NCBI RefSeq assembly: GCF_002097715.1
Contig: NZ_CP020738.1
Span: 2,232,001-2,296,000, forward strand
Length of the DNA: 64,000 nt
From: Burkholderia ubonensis subsp. mesacidophila
GTDB lineage: Bacteria > Pseudomonadota > Gammaproteobacteria > Burkholderiales > Burkholderiaceae
Direction: 5' to 3'
Both the position numbers and the translations under genes were made by a program. Positions 8,302 to 17,070 of the stretch are shown here, piece after piece (within the stretch, counting starts at the first letter, position 1; each line of letters opens with the position of its first letter). The notes under the pieces were generated by a model that did not search any database, was not told the origin of the DNA, and saw nothing but the letters and a program-made list of their open reading frames with translations.

Positions 8302-9347
8302 AACTCGCCGGCATCAGCCAACCCTCGACCAAAGGCCGCGCGATCGCGCTCGCGATCGTCGCGCTCGGCATCGCCGCCCTCGCCTACGCGTATCACCGCA
8401 CGACCGCCTATCCGTCGACCGACGACGCGTCGATCGACGCGGACATCGTGCATGTCGCGTCGCCCGTCGGCGGGCGCATCGTGAAGCTTGCCGTGCACGA
8501 GAACCAGCGCGTCGCGAAAGGCGACCTGCTGTACGAGATCGATCCGGTGCCGTACCGGCTGACGGTCGCGCAGGCGCAGGCCGACGTCGAGCTCGCGCGC
8601 GCGTCGCTCGACACGCGTCGCAAGACCCTGATCGGCGAGCGCTCGAATGCGTCGGTCGCCGCCGAGCAGGTAAAGCGCGCGACGCAGAACTACGGCCTCG
8701 CGACGCGCGACGTGAACCGGCTCGCGCCGCTCGCCGCCCAGGGTTATGTCAGCGCGCAGCAATTCGACCAGGCGAAGGTCAGGCAGCACGACGCGGCCGT
8801 ATCCCTCGCGCAGGCGCAGGAACAGCAGCGCTCGTCCGCGCAGACCATCGGCGACGACGCCGACGCGATCGCGACGCTGCATGCGCGCGAAGCCGCGCTC
8901 GCCCGCGCGCAGCACGCGCTCGACGACACCGTCGTGCGCGCGCCGCACGACGGGCTCGTGACCGGCCTGTCGATCCTCGTCGGCGAGACCCTCGCGCCGA
9001 ACCAGTCGATCTTCACGCTGATCGATGCACGCGAATGGTTCGCCGTCGGCAATTTCCGCGAGACGGCGTTGAAGCACATCGAAGTCGGCGACTGCGCGAC
9101 CGTCTATTCGATGATCGACCGCGGCCGCGCGATGACGGGCAAGGTCGTCGGCATCGGCGCGGGGATCGCGGACAGCGACCGCGTCAACCTGCCGCGAACG
9201 CTGCCGATCGTGCAGCGCTCGGTGAACTGGGTGCACGTGGCGCAGCGCTTCCCGGTGCGCGTGAAGCTCGACGAACCCGACGGCAAGCTCGTGCGCGTCG
9301 GCGCGAGCGCGATCGTCGAGGTCCGGCATGGCTCAGCCTGCCGCTGA
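8298..9347 (+). CDS. mdtN: MdtN-like membrane fusion protein (HlyD family)
   Basis: The 349-residue periplasmic adaptor of a tripartite efflux pump has one N-terminal membrane anchor (about residues 15-32) and a lipoyl/barrel-sandwich half (VASPVGGRIVKLAVHENQRVAKGDLLYEIDP). A long alpha-hairpin (about 75-200) rich in Ala/Gln/Arg follows, then the second lipoyl half (VRAPHDGLVTGLSILVGE) and a beta-barrel. The layout is that of MdtN/EmrA relatives. It overlaps the YtcA gene by four bases and the MdtO gene by 20, so this is one operon. Confidence 0.85.
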   Translation: MKLAGISQPSTKGRAIALAIVALGIAALAYAYHRTTAYPSTDDASIDADIVHVASPVGGRIVKLAVHENQRVAKGDLLYEIDPVPYRLTVAQAQADVELARASLDTRRKTLIGERSNASVAAEQVKRATQNYGLATRDVNRLAPLAAQGYVSAQQFDQAKVRQHDAAVSLAQAQEQQRSSAQTIGDDADAIATLHAREAALARAQHALDDTVVRAPHDGLVTGLSILVGETLAPNQSIFTLIDAREWFAVGNFRETALKHIEVGDCATVYSMIDRGRAMTGKVVGIGAGIADSDRVNLPRTLPIVQRSVNWVHVAQRFPVRVKLDEPDGKLVRVGASAIVEVRHGSACR

Positions 9348-11400
9348 AGTCCGGTCGCCCGGCCTGCGCGAAGTCCTGCGTCTGCTCGCGCCGTTTCCGG
9401 GCCGTGCGTCGATGGCCGTGCGGGTCGCGCTGATCTGCACCTTGACCGTGCTCGTGACGAGCGCGTACGGCACGCCGGAAGCCGCGATCTCCGCTTACGT
9501 GGTGTTCTTCCTGAACCGCGCCGACCGCGTGACGAGCGTCGTGCTCGCCACGGCGATGATGCTGATCATCACGGTCGTGATCGCGCTCGTGCTCGGCGTC
9601 GCGATCTTCAGCATCGAGTATTCGGTGCTGCGGGTCGCGTGCATGGCCGTGCTGTCGGTCGGGCTGCTCTACCTGACGTCCGCCAGCAAGCTGCGCCCCG
9701 TCGGCGCGATCCTCGCGATGATCGTCGGCTTCGGGCTCGACGAGCTCGGCCTCGTGCCGGTCGGCGAAGCCGCGACGCGCGCGCTGCTCTACACGTGGCT
9801 GATGGTCGCGATCCCGGTCGGCATCGCGATCGTCGTCAACCTGCTGATCGCGCCGTCGCCGCGCCGGCTCGCGCTCGCGCAGCTCGCGAAGCGGCTGCGG
9901 CTCGCCGCGCAACGGCTGCGCGGCGACGACGACGGCGCGCGCGCCGCGTTCGACGCGAGCCTGCGCGAAGGCGACCATCAGCTCCTGACCTGGCTCAAGC
10001 TGTCGAAGCTCGAAGGCACGTCGTCCGGCGCCGACGTCGCCGCGCTGCGGCAGGCCATCGCGTCGAGCACCGCGATCCTGGTCGCGGTCGCGCTGGCGGA
10101 CCGCGAGCCCGGCGCGCGGCTGCCCGACGCGTTCGCCGCGCCGGTCGCGGCGACGCTCAACGAGATGGCCGGCATGCTCGAGCAAGGCGGCTATCCGGTC
10201 GACGTGACGCTCGCGCTGCCGCCGGCCGATGCGCTGCCGCCGCTCGCGCGCGTGGTCGCGACGGACCTGCACGCGGCGCTCACCCGCTTCGCGGAACCCG
10301 GCGCGACGGCCGACGCGCCGCCCGTCGACGCGAACGCGCCCGCCGCGCCACCCGCCCCGCGCGGCGGCTTCTTCCTGCCGGACGCGCGCACCAACCCCGA
10401 TCACATCCGCTACGCGCTGAAGACGACGGTCGCGGCGATGTTCTGCTACCTGCTGTACTCGCAGCTCGACTGGTCGGGCATCCATACGTGCTTCATCACC
10501 TGCTACATGGTGTCGCTCGGCTCGACCGCCGAGACGGTCGAGAAGCTCACGCTGCGGATCGCCGGCTGCATCGTCGGCGCGCTGGTCGGCACCGCGGCGC
10601 TGGTGTTCGTGGTGCCGTCGCTGTCGTCGATCGGCCATCTGATGGCGCTCGTGTTCGTCGGCGCGGGGCTGGCCGCATGGGTCGCGTTCGGCTCGCCGCG
10701 GATCGCGTATGCGGGTTTCCAGATCGCCTTCGCGTTCTTCCTGTGCGTGATCCAGGGCGCGGGCCCCGGCTTCGACCTGACGCTCGCGCGCGATCGCACG
10801 ATCGGCATCCTGCTCGGCAACGTCGTCGTGTATCTCGTGTTCACGCGCGTCTGGCCGGTCAGCATCGGCAAGCAGGTCGACGCGGCGCTCGCCGCGCTGG
10901 TCGACCAGTGGCGGCGGCTCGCGCAGGTCGCTCAGCCGGCCGAACGGCGCGCCCAGGCGGCCGAAGCGTTCGCGCGCCACGGCGCGATCGCGCAGGATCT
11001 CGGCCTGATCCATTACGAACCGTCGTGGGTGCGGCCCGCGCCCGCGTGGATCGCCACGCGGCGGCGCGCGCTCGCGGAACTGGGCGCGCTCGAAGGCCCG
11101 CTGTTCCTGCTCGCCGAACGCGCACCGGGCGATGCGGCGATCGGCGCGCGGCTTGCGCGCGTGGCCGAGCTGCGCGACGCAGAAAGCGGAACGGACGCCG
11201 AACCTGATGCGACCGCCGCGTCACACCCCGCCGCCGCCCGCACGGCGGACGACGCGCCACCGACATCGCAACCGGCCGGCGACCGCGCCGACCCCGCACG
11301 CGACGCACTGCTGAACCTGATCGACGCGCGGCTCGCCCGCATCGCCGCTGCCGCCCGTCAAGCCACATCGAAGGAGCTTCACCCCCATGCGCCTACCTGA
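9328..11400 (+). CDS. mdtO: MdtO-like inner-membrane FUSC-family efflux protein
   Basis: The 690-residue protein has two blocks of about five to six membrane helices (about residues 30-175 and 360-500) separated and followed by cytoplasmic domains. This is the duplicated FUSC/aromatic-acid-exporter arrangement. The N-terminal part resembles MdtO, and the RYALKTTVAAMFCYLLYS segment opens the second membrane half. It would be the inner-membrane component pairing with the adaptor upstream and the outer-membrane channel downstream. MdtNOP exports dyes, puromycin-type drugs or aromatic compounds in enterics; the Burkholderia substrate is not known. Confidence 0.83.
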   Translation: MAQPAAEVRSPGLREVLRLLAPFPGRASMAVRVALICTLTVLVTSAYGTPEAAISAYVVFFLNRADRVTSVVLATAMMLIITVVIALVLGVAIFSIEYSVLRVACMAVLSVGLLYLTSASKLRPVGAILAMIVGFGLDELGLVPVGEAATRALLYTWLMVAIPVGIAIVVNLLIAPSPRRLALAQLAKRLRLAAQRLRGDDDGARAAFDASLREGDHQLLTWLKLSKLEGTSSGADVAALRQAIASSTAILVAVALADREPGARLPDAFAAPVAATLNEMAGMLEQGGYPVDVTLALPPADALPPLARVVATDLHAALTRFAEPGATADAPPVDANAPAAPPAPRGGFFLPDARTNPDHIRYALKTTVAAMFCYLLYSQLDWSGIHTCFITCYMVSLGSTAETVEKLTLRIAGCIVGALVGTAALVFVVPSLSSIGHLMALVFVGAGLAAWVAFGSPRIAYAGFQIAFAFFLCVIQGAGPGFDLTLARDRTIGILLGNVVVYLVFTRVWPVSIGKQVDAALAALVDQWRRLAQVAQPAERRAQAAEAFARHGAIAQDLGLIHYEPSWVRPAPAWIATRRRALAELGALEGPLFLLAERAPGDAAIGARLARVAELRDAESGTDAEPDATAASHPAAARTADDAPPTSQPAGDRADPARDALLNLIDARLARIAAAARQATSKELHPHAPT

Positions 11401-12934
11401 ACCGCCGGCCGCCTCGATCGCCGCAGCCGCCCTCGCGACCGCCGTCGCGCTGGCCGGCTGCGCGACGTCGTCGCTCGATCTGGCGCCGGAGGCGTCCGAC
11501 CGCCCGTGGCAGCCGCCAACGTCGGCAGCGGGCGAGATCGTGCCGGGCGCGGCGCCTGCACACGCGCCGCGCGCGCCGCACGACTACACGCTGCCCGCCA
11601 CGCCCGCGCTCGCGGCCGTGCCGCCGCCCGCTGCGCTCGACGCGGCGCACGCGTACACGCTGCCCGAACTGATCGACCTCGCCGAATCGACGAACCCGTT
11701 GACCCGCATCGCATGGAACGACGCGCGCAACGCCGCGCTCGCGGTCGGCATCGCGAAGACCGCGTACCTGCCGCAGCTGTCCGCGACCGCGATGGGCGCC
11801 TACCAGAGCAGCCACGGCTCGACCTCGACGCCGCTCGGCAGCGGCTCGAGCGACACGACCGTGCACGGCACGATCTCGGCGCTGTCGCTGCAATGGCTGC
11901 TGTTCGACTTCGGCGGCCGGGCCGCGCGCGTCGAAGCGGCGGAACAGGCGTCGATCGTGTCGAACGTCGCGTTCACGGCCGTCCACCAGCAGGTGATCCA
12001 CGACGTGACCGTCGCGTACTACCGGTACGAAGCCTCGCGATCGCGCGCGCGCAGCGCGCGGCAGAGCCTCGCCAACGCCGAGACGATCGTCGCGGCCGCC
12101 CGCGCGCGGCTCAAGCAGGGCGTCGGCACCGTCGTCGAAGTCGCGCAGGCGACGCAGAACCGTGCGCAGGCCAATCTCGCGCTCGTCGAGGCGAGCGGCG
12201 CCGAGAGCGACGGCTACCTGGGCCTCGTCTCCGCGCTCGGCATTTCGCCGCTGTCGAAGCCGACGATCGCGGCTCTGCCGCCGCGGCCGCTGCCGCCGGC
12301 GCTGCGCACGTCGGTCGACTCGATCGTCGCGGACGCGATCGCGCGCCGCCCCGACCTGCAGAGCGCGTATGCGCTCGAAAACGCCGACCGCGCGAAGGTG
12401 AAGGCGGCGCAGGCCGAGTTCATGCCGAAGGTATTCATGTCCGCATCGACCTCGTACAGCAGCGGCGGCACGGCGATCACCGCGCTGCCGGCGATCGGCC
12501 AGCAGGCGCCGACCGTCAACCTGAACGGTAGCCGCTACGGCGGCGGCGTGTTCGTCGGCGTGACGATCCCGCTGTACGACGGCGGCCTGCGCTCGGCGGT
12601 GCTGATGCAGGCGCGCAACGACGCCGAGAGCGCGTCGGCGCGGCTGACGCGCACGAAGGAGGAAGCGGTCCGGCAGGTCGTCGCCGCGCAGAACGCGCTG
12701 CAGACGAGCCTTGCGTCGCACGAGGCCGCGACGGCGCTCGTCGCCGCCGCGCAGACGACCTACGACGCCGCGCTGACCGCGTACCGCAACGGCGTCGGCT
12801 CGGTGACCGACGCGACGCTCGCGCAGAGCCAGCTGCTCGCGGCGAAGAATGCGGACGTCGACAGCTACTGCGGCGCGTTGTCGGCCGCCGCCACGCTCGC
12901 GCTCGCCACGGGGACGATCGGGTCCGCGCAATGA
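11387..12934 (+). CDS. mdtP: MdtP/NodT-type outer-membrane efflux lipoprotein
   Basis: The 515-residue TolC-family channel has a lipoprotein signal peptide (VALAGC, Cys25) and two repeats of the outer-membrane efflux domain (about residues 95-280 and 310-500). NodT-type motifs include LPELIDLAESTNPLTRIAWNDARN and RRPDLQSAYALENADRAKVK. It overlaps the 3' end of the MdtO gene by 14 bases and closes the four-gene efflux operon. Confidence 0.87.
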   Translation: MRLPEPPAASIAAAALATAVALAGCATSSLDLAPEASDRPWQPPTSAAGEIVPGAAPAHAPRAPHDYTLPATPALAAVPPPAALDAAHAYTLPELIDLAESTNPLTRIAWNDARNAALAVGIAKTAYLPQLSATAMGAYQSSHGSTSTPLGSGSSDTTVHGTISALSLQWLLFDFGGRAARVEAAEQASIVSNVAFTAVHQQVIHDVTVAYYRYEASRSRARSARQSLANAETIVAAARARLKQGVGTVVEVAQATQNRAQANLALVEASGAESDGYLGLVSALGISPLSKPTIAALPPRPLPPALRTSVDSIVADAIARRPDLQSAYALENADRAKVKAAQAEFMPKVFMSASTSYSSGGTAITALPAIGQQAPTVNLNGSRYGGGVFVGVTIPLYDGGLRSAVLMQARNDAESASARLTRTKEEAVRQVVAAQNALQTSLASHEAATALVAAAQTTYDAALTAYRNGVGSVTDATLAQSQLLAAKNADVDSYCGALSAAATLALATGTIGSAQ

Positions 12935-13279
12935 CCGGCGCGGGAGGCGGCGGCTGGCGCTGCGCCGCCTCCCGAACGCCGCCGAACCGGTTGACGCGCC
13001 CGAGCGCCGCCCACTAGAATGCCGCCCGTTCTTCCTTCAGGAACCATCGTGGACAGTTGCAGCACTCCGTTGCGTGCGCTTCTCGCCGCCTGAACGCCTG
13101 CCCCCGCAGTTCTCCTGCCCCGGCTCGCGTTCCCGCGAGTCCGCACGCCGCCCCGTTTCACACTTGATGACGCATTCGCGCGGTACAGTACCGCTCGATG
13201 GCCCCGCCATTGCGCCGCCGCCCGGCAGGGTGTCGACGCAATGTCCGGCTGCATGCGCGCCCGTACGGCAGGACAACCC
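12935..13279 (+). promoter_or_regulatory. Long leader of the mgtC-like gene with a candidate leader peptide
   Basis: About 345 bp separate mdtP from mgtC. A short frame at 13019-13093 (24 codons, MPPVLPSGTIVDSCSTPLRA...) is Pro-containing. An in-frame GTG at 13049 has AGGAA just upstream and would make a 14-codon peptide. A GGCTCGCG/CGCGAGTC hairpin sits near 13123-13142, and a perfect 6+1+6 inverted repeat CGGTACAGTACCG at 13181-13193. Enteric mgtC and mgtA leaders use Pro-rich leader peptides and alternative hairpins to sense Mg2+ or proline. The resemblance here is in layout only. Confidence 0.35.
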
Positions 13280-13987
13280 ATGACTTTCGATTTCGCACTT
13301 CGTCTTTTCACCGCGTTCGCCTGTGGCGTCGCGATCGGCCTCGAACGCCAGATGCGCCAGCGCACCGCGGGCCTGCGCACGATCACGCTGGTCGCGAGCG
13401 GCGCCTGCCTGTTCGTGACGCTCGGCGTGCTGACCGGCAACGGCGTCGCGGGCGTCACGCAGATCGCCGCATACGTCGTGTCGGGCGTCGGCTTCCTGGG
13501 CGGCGGCGTGATCATGCGCGACAAGGGCTCGATCCAGGGCATCAACACGGCCGCGACGCTGTGGTGCTCGGCCGCCGTCGGCGTGCTGTCGGGCTCCGGC
13601 CATTACGTGCCCGCGCTGGCCGGCACGGGCGTCGTGCTGCTCACCAACACGGTGCTGCGCGGCGTCAGCCAGGCGATCAACGCGACGCCCGTGTCGAACG
13701 CCGACCTGGTGCGCGAATACCAGATCACCGTGATCTGCCTCGCGACGGACGAGGTGCACATCCGCACGCTGCTGTCGAATTCGATGTATGCGAAGCCGCT
13801 GTCGTTCCAGAGCCTGACGAGCGAGGACGTGCCCGACCAGCCGGACCGGCTGAAGGTCACCGCGACGCTGAAGCTGCATCCGAAGGATCAGCAGAAGCTC
13901 GAGCAGATCGCGAGCCGGATGAGCATGGAGAAGAGCATTTCCAGCGTGAGCTGGACCGCGAAGGAAGCGGAACCGCTGATGGAGTGA
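13280..13987 (+). CDS. mgtC: MgtC/SapB-family membrane protein
   Basis: The 235-residue protein has the MgtC N-terminal membrane domain (FACGVAIGLERQMRQRTAGLRT, then GVGFLGGGVIMRDKGSIQGINTAATLW) with about five helices. A C-terminal ACT-like cytoplasmic domain of about 90 residues follows. MgtC proteins promote growth in low Mg2+ and in macrophages, acting on membrane ATPases rather than as Mg2+ transporters. The ATG at 13280 has GGCAGG upstream and starts at the conserved first helix. Confidence 0.88.
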   Translation: MTFDFALRLFTAFACGVAIGLERQMRQRTAGLRTITLVASGACLFVTLGVLTGNGVAGVTQIAAYVVSGVGFLGGGVIMRDKGSIQGINTAATLWCSAAVGVLSGSGHYVPALAGTGVVLLTNTVLRGVSQAINATPVSNADLVREYQITVICLATDEVHIRTLLSNSMYAKPLSFQSLTSEDVPDQPDRLKVTATLKLHPKDQQKLEQIASRMSMEKSISSVSWTAKEAEPLME

Positions 13988-14074
13988 CGCGGCCGCGCTG
14001 CGCCGGCCGCCCTCCGCCCACTGCACCCGTGAGCGCCAGACCGGCGGGCGCCCCGGGCAGCGCCGCGCCGCCCG

Positions 14075-14794
14075 TCAGGGCGTATCGATGAGCCCGGCCG
14101 AGATGGCCTTGACGACCGCCTGCACCTTGTTGGTCGCGCCGAGCTTCTCGAGAATGTTGTTGACGTGGAAGTTGACCGTCCGCTCGGAGATGTTGAGGAT
14201 CTGGCCGATCTCGCACGCGGTCTTGCCTTCGGCCGTCCAGCACAGCACTTCGCGCTCACGCGCGGTCAGCGCGACGTTGGCCTCCGGCGCCAGCTTCGGC
14301 ACCATGAAGCCGCTCATCAGCGAATGCGACAGGTTCGCGAGCCAGTTGGTCTGCAGCGTCAGCATGTTGATCTCGGCGGGCGTGAGCCGGTCGGCATGGC
14401 GCGCGATGCTCAACAGGCCGAACGCGCCGCGCGCCGCCCAGCTCGACTGCGCGACGCCGACCGCGAGGCCGGATGCGCGCGCATCCGCCCACAGCGGCGA
14501 CGCCCCGGCCTTGTCGGCGTCCGGCCAGACGATCAGGTTGGTGCTGAGCGCGCCTTCGCGAACCGTCGAATCGATGTCGATGTAGTTCTGCTCCTGGTAG
14601 TGCGCCATCCAGCCGTCCGGATAGGTATCGAAGATCGCGACGGCCGGCTTCGACACCGGCAGCGGCACCCGAATCCCGTAACAGCAGTACTCGAAGCCCA
14701 GGCGCTTCGAATACGCGGCGATCCGCTGGAAGAGTTGCTGCTCATCTTCAGCGGCGCTGAATTGATGGTAGGCATCCTGCCAACGCAGTTCCAT
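14075..14794 (-). CDS. cepR: CepR, LuxR-type N-octanoyl-homoserine-lactone receptor
   Basis: The 239-residue protein is nearly identical in pattern to Burkholderia cepacia complex CepR: it begins MELRWQDAYHQFSAAEDEQQ and includes KRLGFEYCCYGIRVPLPVSK. An autoinducer-binding domain (about residues 20-165, with conserved W, Y and D residues) is followed by a LuxR helix-turn-helix (about 175-235, LTAREREVLCWTAEGKTACE). It binds C8-HSL and then activates cepI and many virulence genes through cep boxes. It is divergent from rsaM with about 70 bp between starts. Confidence 0.96.
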   Translation of the reverse strand: MELRWQDAYHQFSAAEDEQQLFQRIAAYSKRLGFEYCCYGIRVPLPVSKPAVAIFDTYPDGWMAHYQEQNYIDIDSTVREGALSTNLIVWPDADKAGASPLWADARASGLAVGVAQSSWAARGAFGLLSIARHADRLTPAEINMLTLQTNWLANLSHSLMSGFMVPKLAPEANVALTAREREVLCWTAEGKTACEIGQILNISERTVNFHVNNILEKLGATNKVQAVVKAISAGLIDTP

Positions 14795-14803
14795 TCGTTC
14801 TCC

Positions 14804-14855
14804 GACAGGTCACGCTGTCATACTTATCAGGTTTCAGCATCAGGTGGGGCTGATA
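14804..14855. promoter_or_regulatory. cepR-rsaM intergenic inverted repeats
   Basis: The 71-bp gap between the divergent starts holds GACAG-N6-CTGTC (14804-14819) and TATCAG-N19-CTGATA (14825-14855). Both are dyads in the size range of regulator sites. Neither is a good match to the CTG-N10-CAG cep box, so the regulator is unclear. Confidence 0.35.
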
Positions 14856-14865
14856 CATTCCGCGC

Positions 14866-15309
14866 ATGACTTCACCTTTGCTGCAACCCATCCATGGTCC
14901 GTCCCCGGACGGTTACGTGCGTCTTTCCGAAAGCGCAGTGGCCGAACTTGCGCTCGATCATGTCGCGAGCGGCCTGGATCCGGCGCTGCTCGCAGAGCTG
15001 CAAAACGGTGCGATCGATGCCCGCCTCGCCGGCTACACCGAGTGGCAACGCCCCGCCCGCGCCGGCGCCGCCTACGTGACGCTCGGCTGGGACTGGTATC
15101 TCGAGCGCGCGTCGGGCGCGTTCGTGATCGCCGGCGGCGACGTCCGCAGCAACGTCATGGCCGTCGACGGCACCGGCGCCGACCTCGGCATGTTCCGCAC
15201 CGCCGCCGCGCTCGTGGCCCGCCTCGCCCACCTCGACTGGTCCGCCGCCGTCGCGTCCGCCGTCTTCGCGCATCACGACGCGCATCATGCCCGGCCGACG
15301 CTCCAGTGA
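14866..15309 (+). CDS. rsaM: RsaM-family quorum-sensing modulator (DUF4902)
   Basis: The 147-residue protein lies between cepR and cepI, exactly where RsaM is found in Burkholderia. Recognisable stretches are YTEWQRPARAGAAYVTLGWDWYLERASG near the centre and SNVMAVDGTGADLG. RsaM proteins dampen acyl-homoserine-lactone production and balance the CepIR circuit; no DNA-binding motif is known. It is divergent from cepR and upstream of cepI in the same direction, with 209 bp to cepI. Confidence 0.88.
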   Translation: MTSPLLQPIHGPSPDGYVRLSESAVAELALDHVASGLDPALLAELQNGAIDARLAGYTEWQRPARAGAAYVTLGWDWYLERASGAFVIAGGDVRSNVMAVDGTGADLGMFRTAAALVARLAHLDWSAAVASAVFAHHDAHHARPTLQ

Positions 15310-15438
15310 CAACCCGACGCACGCATTCGTCCGACGATTGACCGCCTAGCCGCTCTTTATAAGCAAATCCGCGCCGGTTTTCAATCCCGTCGTTCAAGAA
15401 ACCGATACCACGTCGCGGCTGGTTCTTTCCGTCCGTCA

Positions 15439-15456
15439 CCCTGTAAGAGTTACCAG
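15439..15456 (+). promoter_or_regulatory. cep box (lux-type CepR site) of cepI
   Basis: The sequence CCCTGTAAGAGTTACCAG is the CepR-binding site described for the Burkholderia cepI promoter, with CTG-N10-CAG dyad ends. It lies 62-80 bp upstream of the cepI ATG, the distance expected for positive autoregulation. Confidence 0.92.
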
Positions 15457-15518
15457 TTACCGCCCCCTCGGGACGCGCGCTGTAATGCACGCACTTCAAG
15501 CAAAGACCCGAGGACACC

Positions 15519-16127
15519 ATGCGGACCTTCGTTCACGAGGAAGGGCGGTTGCCACACGAACTGGCAGCGGATATCGGTCGCTACCGGCGCCGTGTATTCG
15601 TCGAACAGCTCGGATGGGCGCTCCCGTCGGCGAACGAATGTTGCGAGCGCGACCAGTTCGACCGCGACGATACCGTCTACGTGTTCGCGCGGAACGGCAG
15701 CGGAGAAATGTGCGGCTGCGCGCGCCTGCTGCCGACGACCCGCCCCTACCTGCTGGATACCTTGTTCGCAGATCTGCTTGCGGAAGGCCTGGCGCCGCCG
15801 CAGTCGGCCGTGGTGTGGGAGCTGTCGCGCTTTGCCGCGACGGGCGAGGCCGGCTCGGCGGAAGCCGCCGCGTGGGCGGTGCGACCGATGCTGGCCGCGG
15901 TCGTCGAGTGCGCGGCGCAGCTCGGCGCGCGGCAGCTGATCGGCGTGACGTTCGCCAGCATGGAGCGCCTGTTCCGCCGCATCGGCGTGCACGCGCACCG
16001 GGCCGGCCCGCCGAAGATGATCGACGGTCGGATGGTGGTCGCCTGCTGGATCGATATCGACCCGCAAACGTTTGCAGCGCTTGGAATCGTCCCGGGAAGC
16101 GGCGCCCGGCAAGCCATCGCCGCCTGA
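15519..16127 (+). CDS. cepI: CepI, N-acyl-homoserine-lactone synthase
   Basis: The 202-residue LuxI-family enzyme joins S-adenosylmethionine and octanoyl-ACP to make C8-HSL. Conserved LuxI residues are visible: R24 and F27 region (RYRRRVFVEQLGW), then DQFDRDDTVYVFA, the GCARLLPT stretch, WELSRFA and RLFRRIGV. The sequence follows cepacia-complex CepI throughout, with divergence around residues 80-115 (LLAEGLAPPQSAVVWELSRFAATGEAGSAEA region). It is preceded by the cep box and co-directional with the gene that follows 47 bp downstream. Confidence 0.96.
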   Translation: MRTFVHEEGRLPHELAADIGRYRRRVFVEQLGWALPSANECCERDQFDRDDTVYVFARNGSGEMCGCARLLPTTRPYLLDTLFADLLAEGLAPPQSAVVWELSRFAATGEAGSAEAAAWAVRPMLAAVVECAAQLGARQLIGVTFASMERLFRRIGVHAHRAGPPKMIDGRMVVACWIDIDPQTFAALGIVPGSGARQAIAA

Positions 16128-16174
16128 GCGCATCCATTGCGCCCGGGCGCTATCGAATTCGAAGGAGAATCAAC

Positions 16175-16972
16175 GTGGACCATTCAACGGTCTTTCGCTC
16201 GATGATGCCGGAGCTGACGCGCGCCGACGGCGCGCGCATCGCCGTCGCATACCCGTCGTTTCCCGAGCCGCTGCCGCTCGTGCGGCTCGACCGCCACGGG
16301 CTCGTGTTCCGCACCGGAGGCCCCGCGCCGCTCGTCTGCGGACTGCCGCGCGCGGCCACGCTGCTGGCCCGGGACGAACCGCTCTGCTCGCTGCGCCTTG
16401 TGATTCGCGAGGTCGCCGCGACCGGCGACGGCCACCATGACCTGACGATGCAGCCGTCGTGCGCCGCCGGCGACGAATTGCTGTGGCACACGCTGCGCGA
16501 CCGCGAGCCTTACCGGCACATCCGGCACCCGCTCGCGCCCGTCGCCGATGCGGCCGCCGGCCCGGAAGACGATCCGCGCGACCCGGCGCCCGCGCCGCTC
16601 GCCGGCGCCGACGGCACCGCGCGCCTGTCGCGCAGCGCAGCGTTCCGCCTGTCGTGCCGCACCGACGCGCTGTTCTTCGTGGACTGGCTCGAGTATCACT
16701 TCGACGAGCTTCGCGCGCTTGCGCAACGGCACACGCCGCAACTGCAGCTCAATCAGCTCGAGCGGCAGCTCGCCGACGACGAGGTCGACGTGCGCTTCGT
16801 CTACGACATCGACGGGCACGCGACCCGGCACGAACTGAACGACTGCGCGCGCGAGGCCTGCGCGTGGATCGAGACGGAAATGCGCGACAAGTTCGCGCTG
16901 CCGATCGCCCACGAACGGTTCGGCAGCAATCGGGCGCGCGGCTTGGACATGCGTGCGCACCGAGCCCCTTGA
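16175..16972 (+). CDS. Conserved hypothetical protein encoded downstream of cepI
   Basis: The 265-residue protein uses a GTG at 16175 preceded by AAGGAG at seven bases. It is 47 bp after cepI, and the first terminator comes after it, so it is probably co-transcribed with cepI. Its homologue at the same place in B. cenocepacia (BCAM1871) has been reported to influence AHL activity and virulence; I recall this rather than derive it. The N-terminal half is beta-rich, a variable Pro/Ala linker lies near residues 125-150, and the C-terminal half is helical. No catalytic motif is recognised. Confidence 0.75.
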   Translation: MDHSTVFRSMMPELTRADGARIAVAYPSFPEPLPLVRLDRHGLVFRTGGPAPLVCGLPRAATLLARDEPLCSLRLVIREVAATGDGHHDLTMQPSCAAGDELLWHTLRDREPYRHIRHPLAPVADAAAGPEDDPRDPAPAPLAGADGTARLSRSAAFRLSCRTDALFFVDWLEYHFDELRALAQRHTPQLQLNQLERQLADDEVDVRFVYDIDGHATRHELNDCAREACAWIETEMRDKFALPIAHERFGSNRARGLDMRAHRAP

Positions 16973-17015
16973 GTTGCTGGAATACAACATTCGGTCAATT
17001 GCCTGTTGCCGAATC

Positions 17016-17030
17016 TAGGGTTTTCCCTTA
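17016..17030 (+). promoter_or_regulatory. GGGTTTTCCC motif upstream of a terminator
   Basis: TAGGGTTTTCCCTTA at 17016 resembles CTAAGGGTTTCCCC upstream of the DUF4148 gene (reverse complement of 63444-63457). Here it is followed within 55 bp by a strong intrinsic terminator and no gene. It may be a regulatory motif or the promoter region of a very short transcript. Confidence 0.3.
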
Positions 17031-17070
17031 AATTTGCGTCTGTCTCCTCCATGTCTCCAAACATGGTTTC

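Noticed and set aside
9184..11013. 609-codon frame antisense to mdtO
   Set aside because: Highly charged Arg/Glu/Asp composition with no motif; a GC-rich shadow of the FUSC gene.
11393..12931. 512-codon frame antisense to mdtP
   Set aside because: Arg-rich shadow with no domain; the opposite strand encodes a clear outer-membrane channel.
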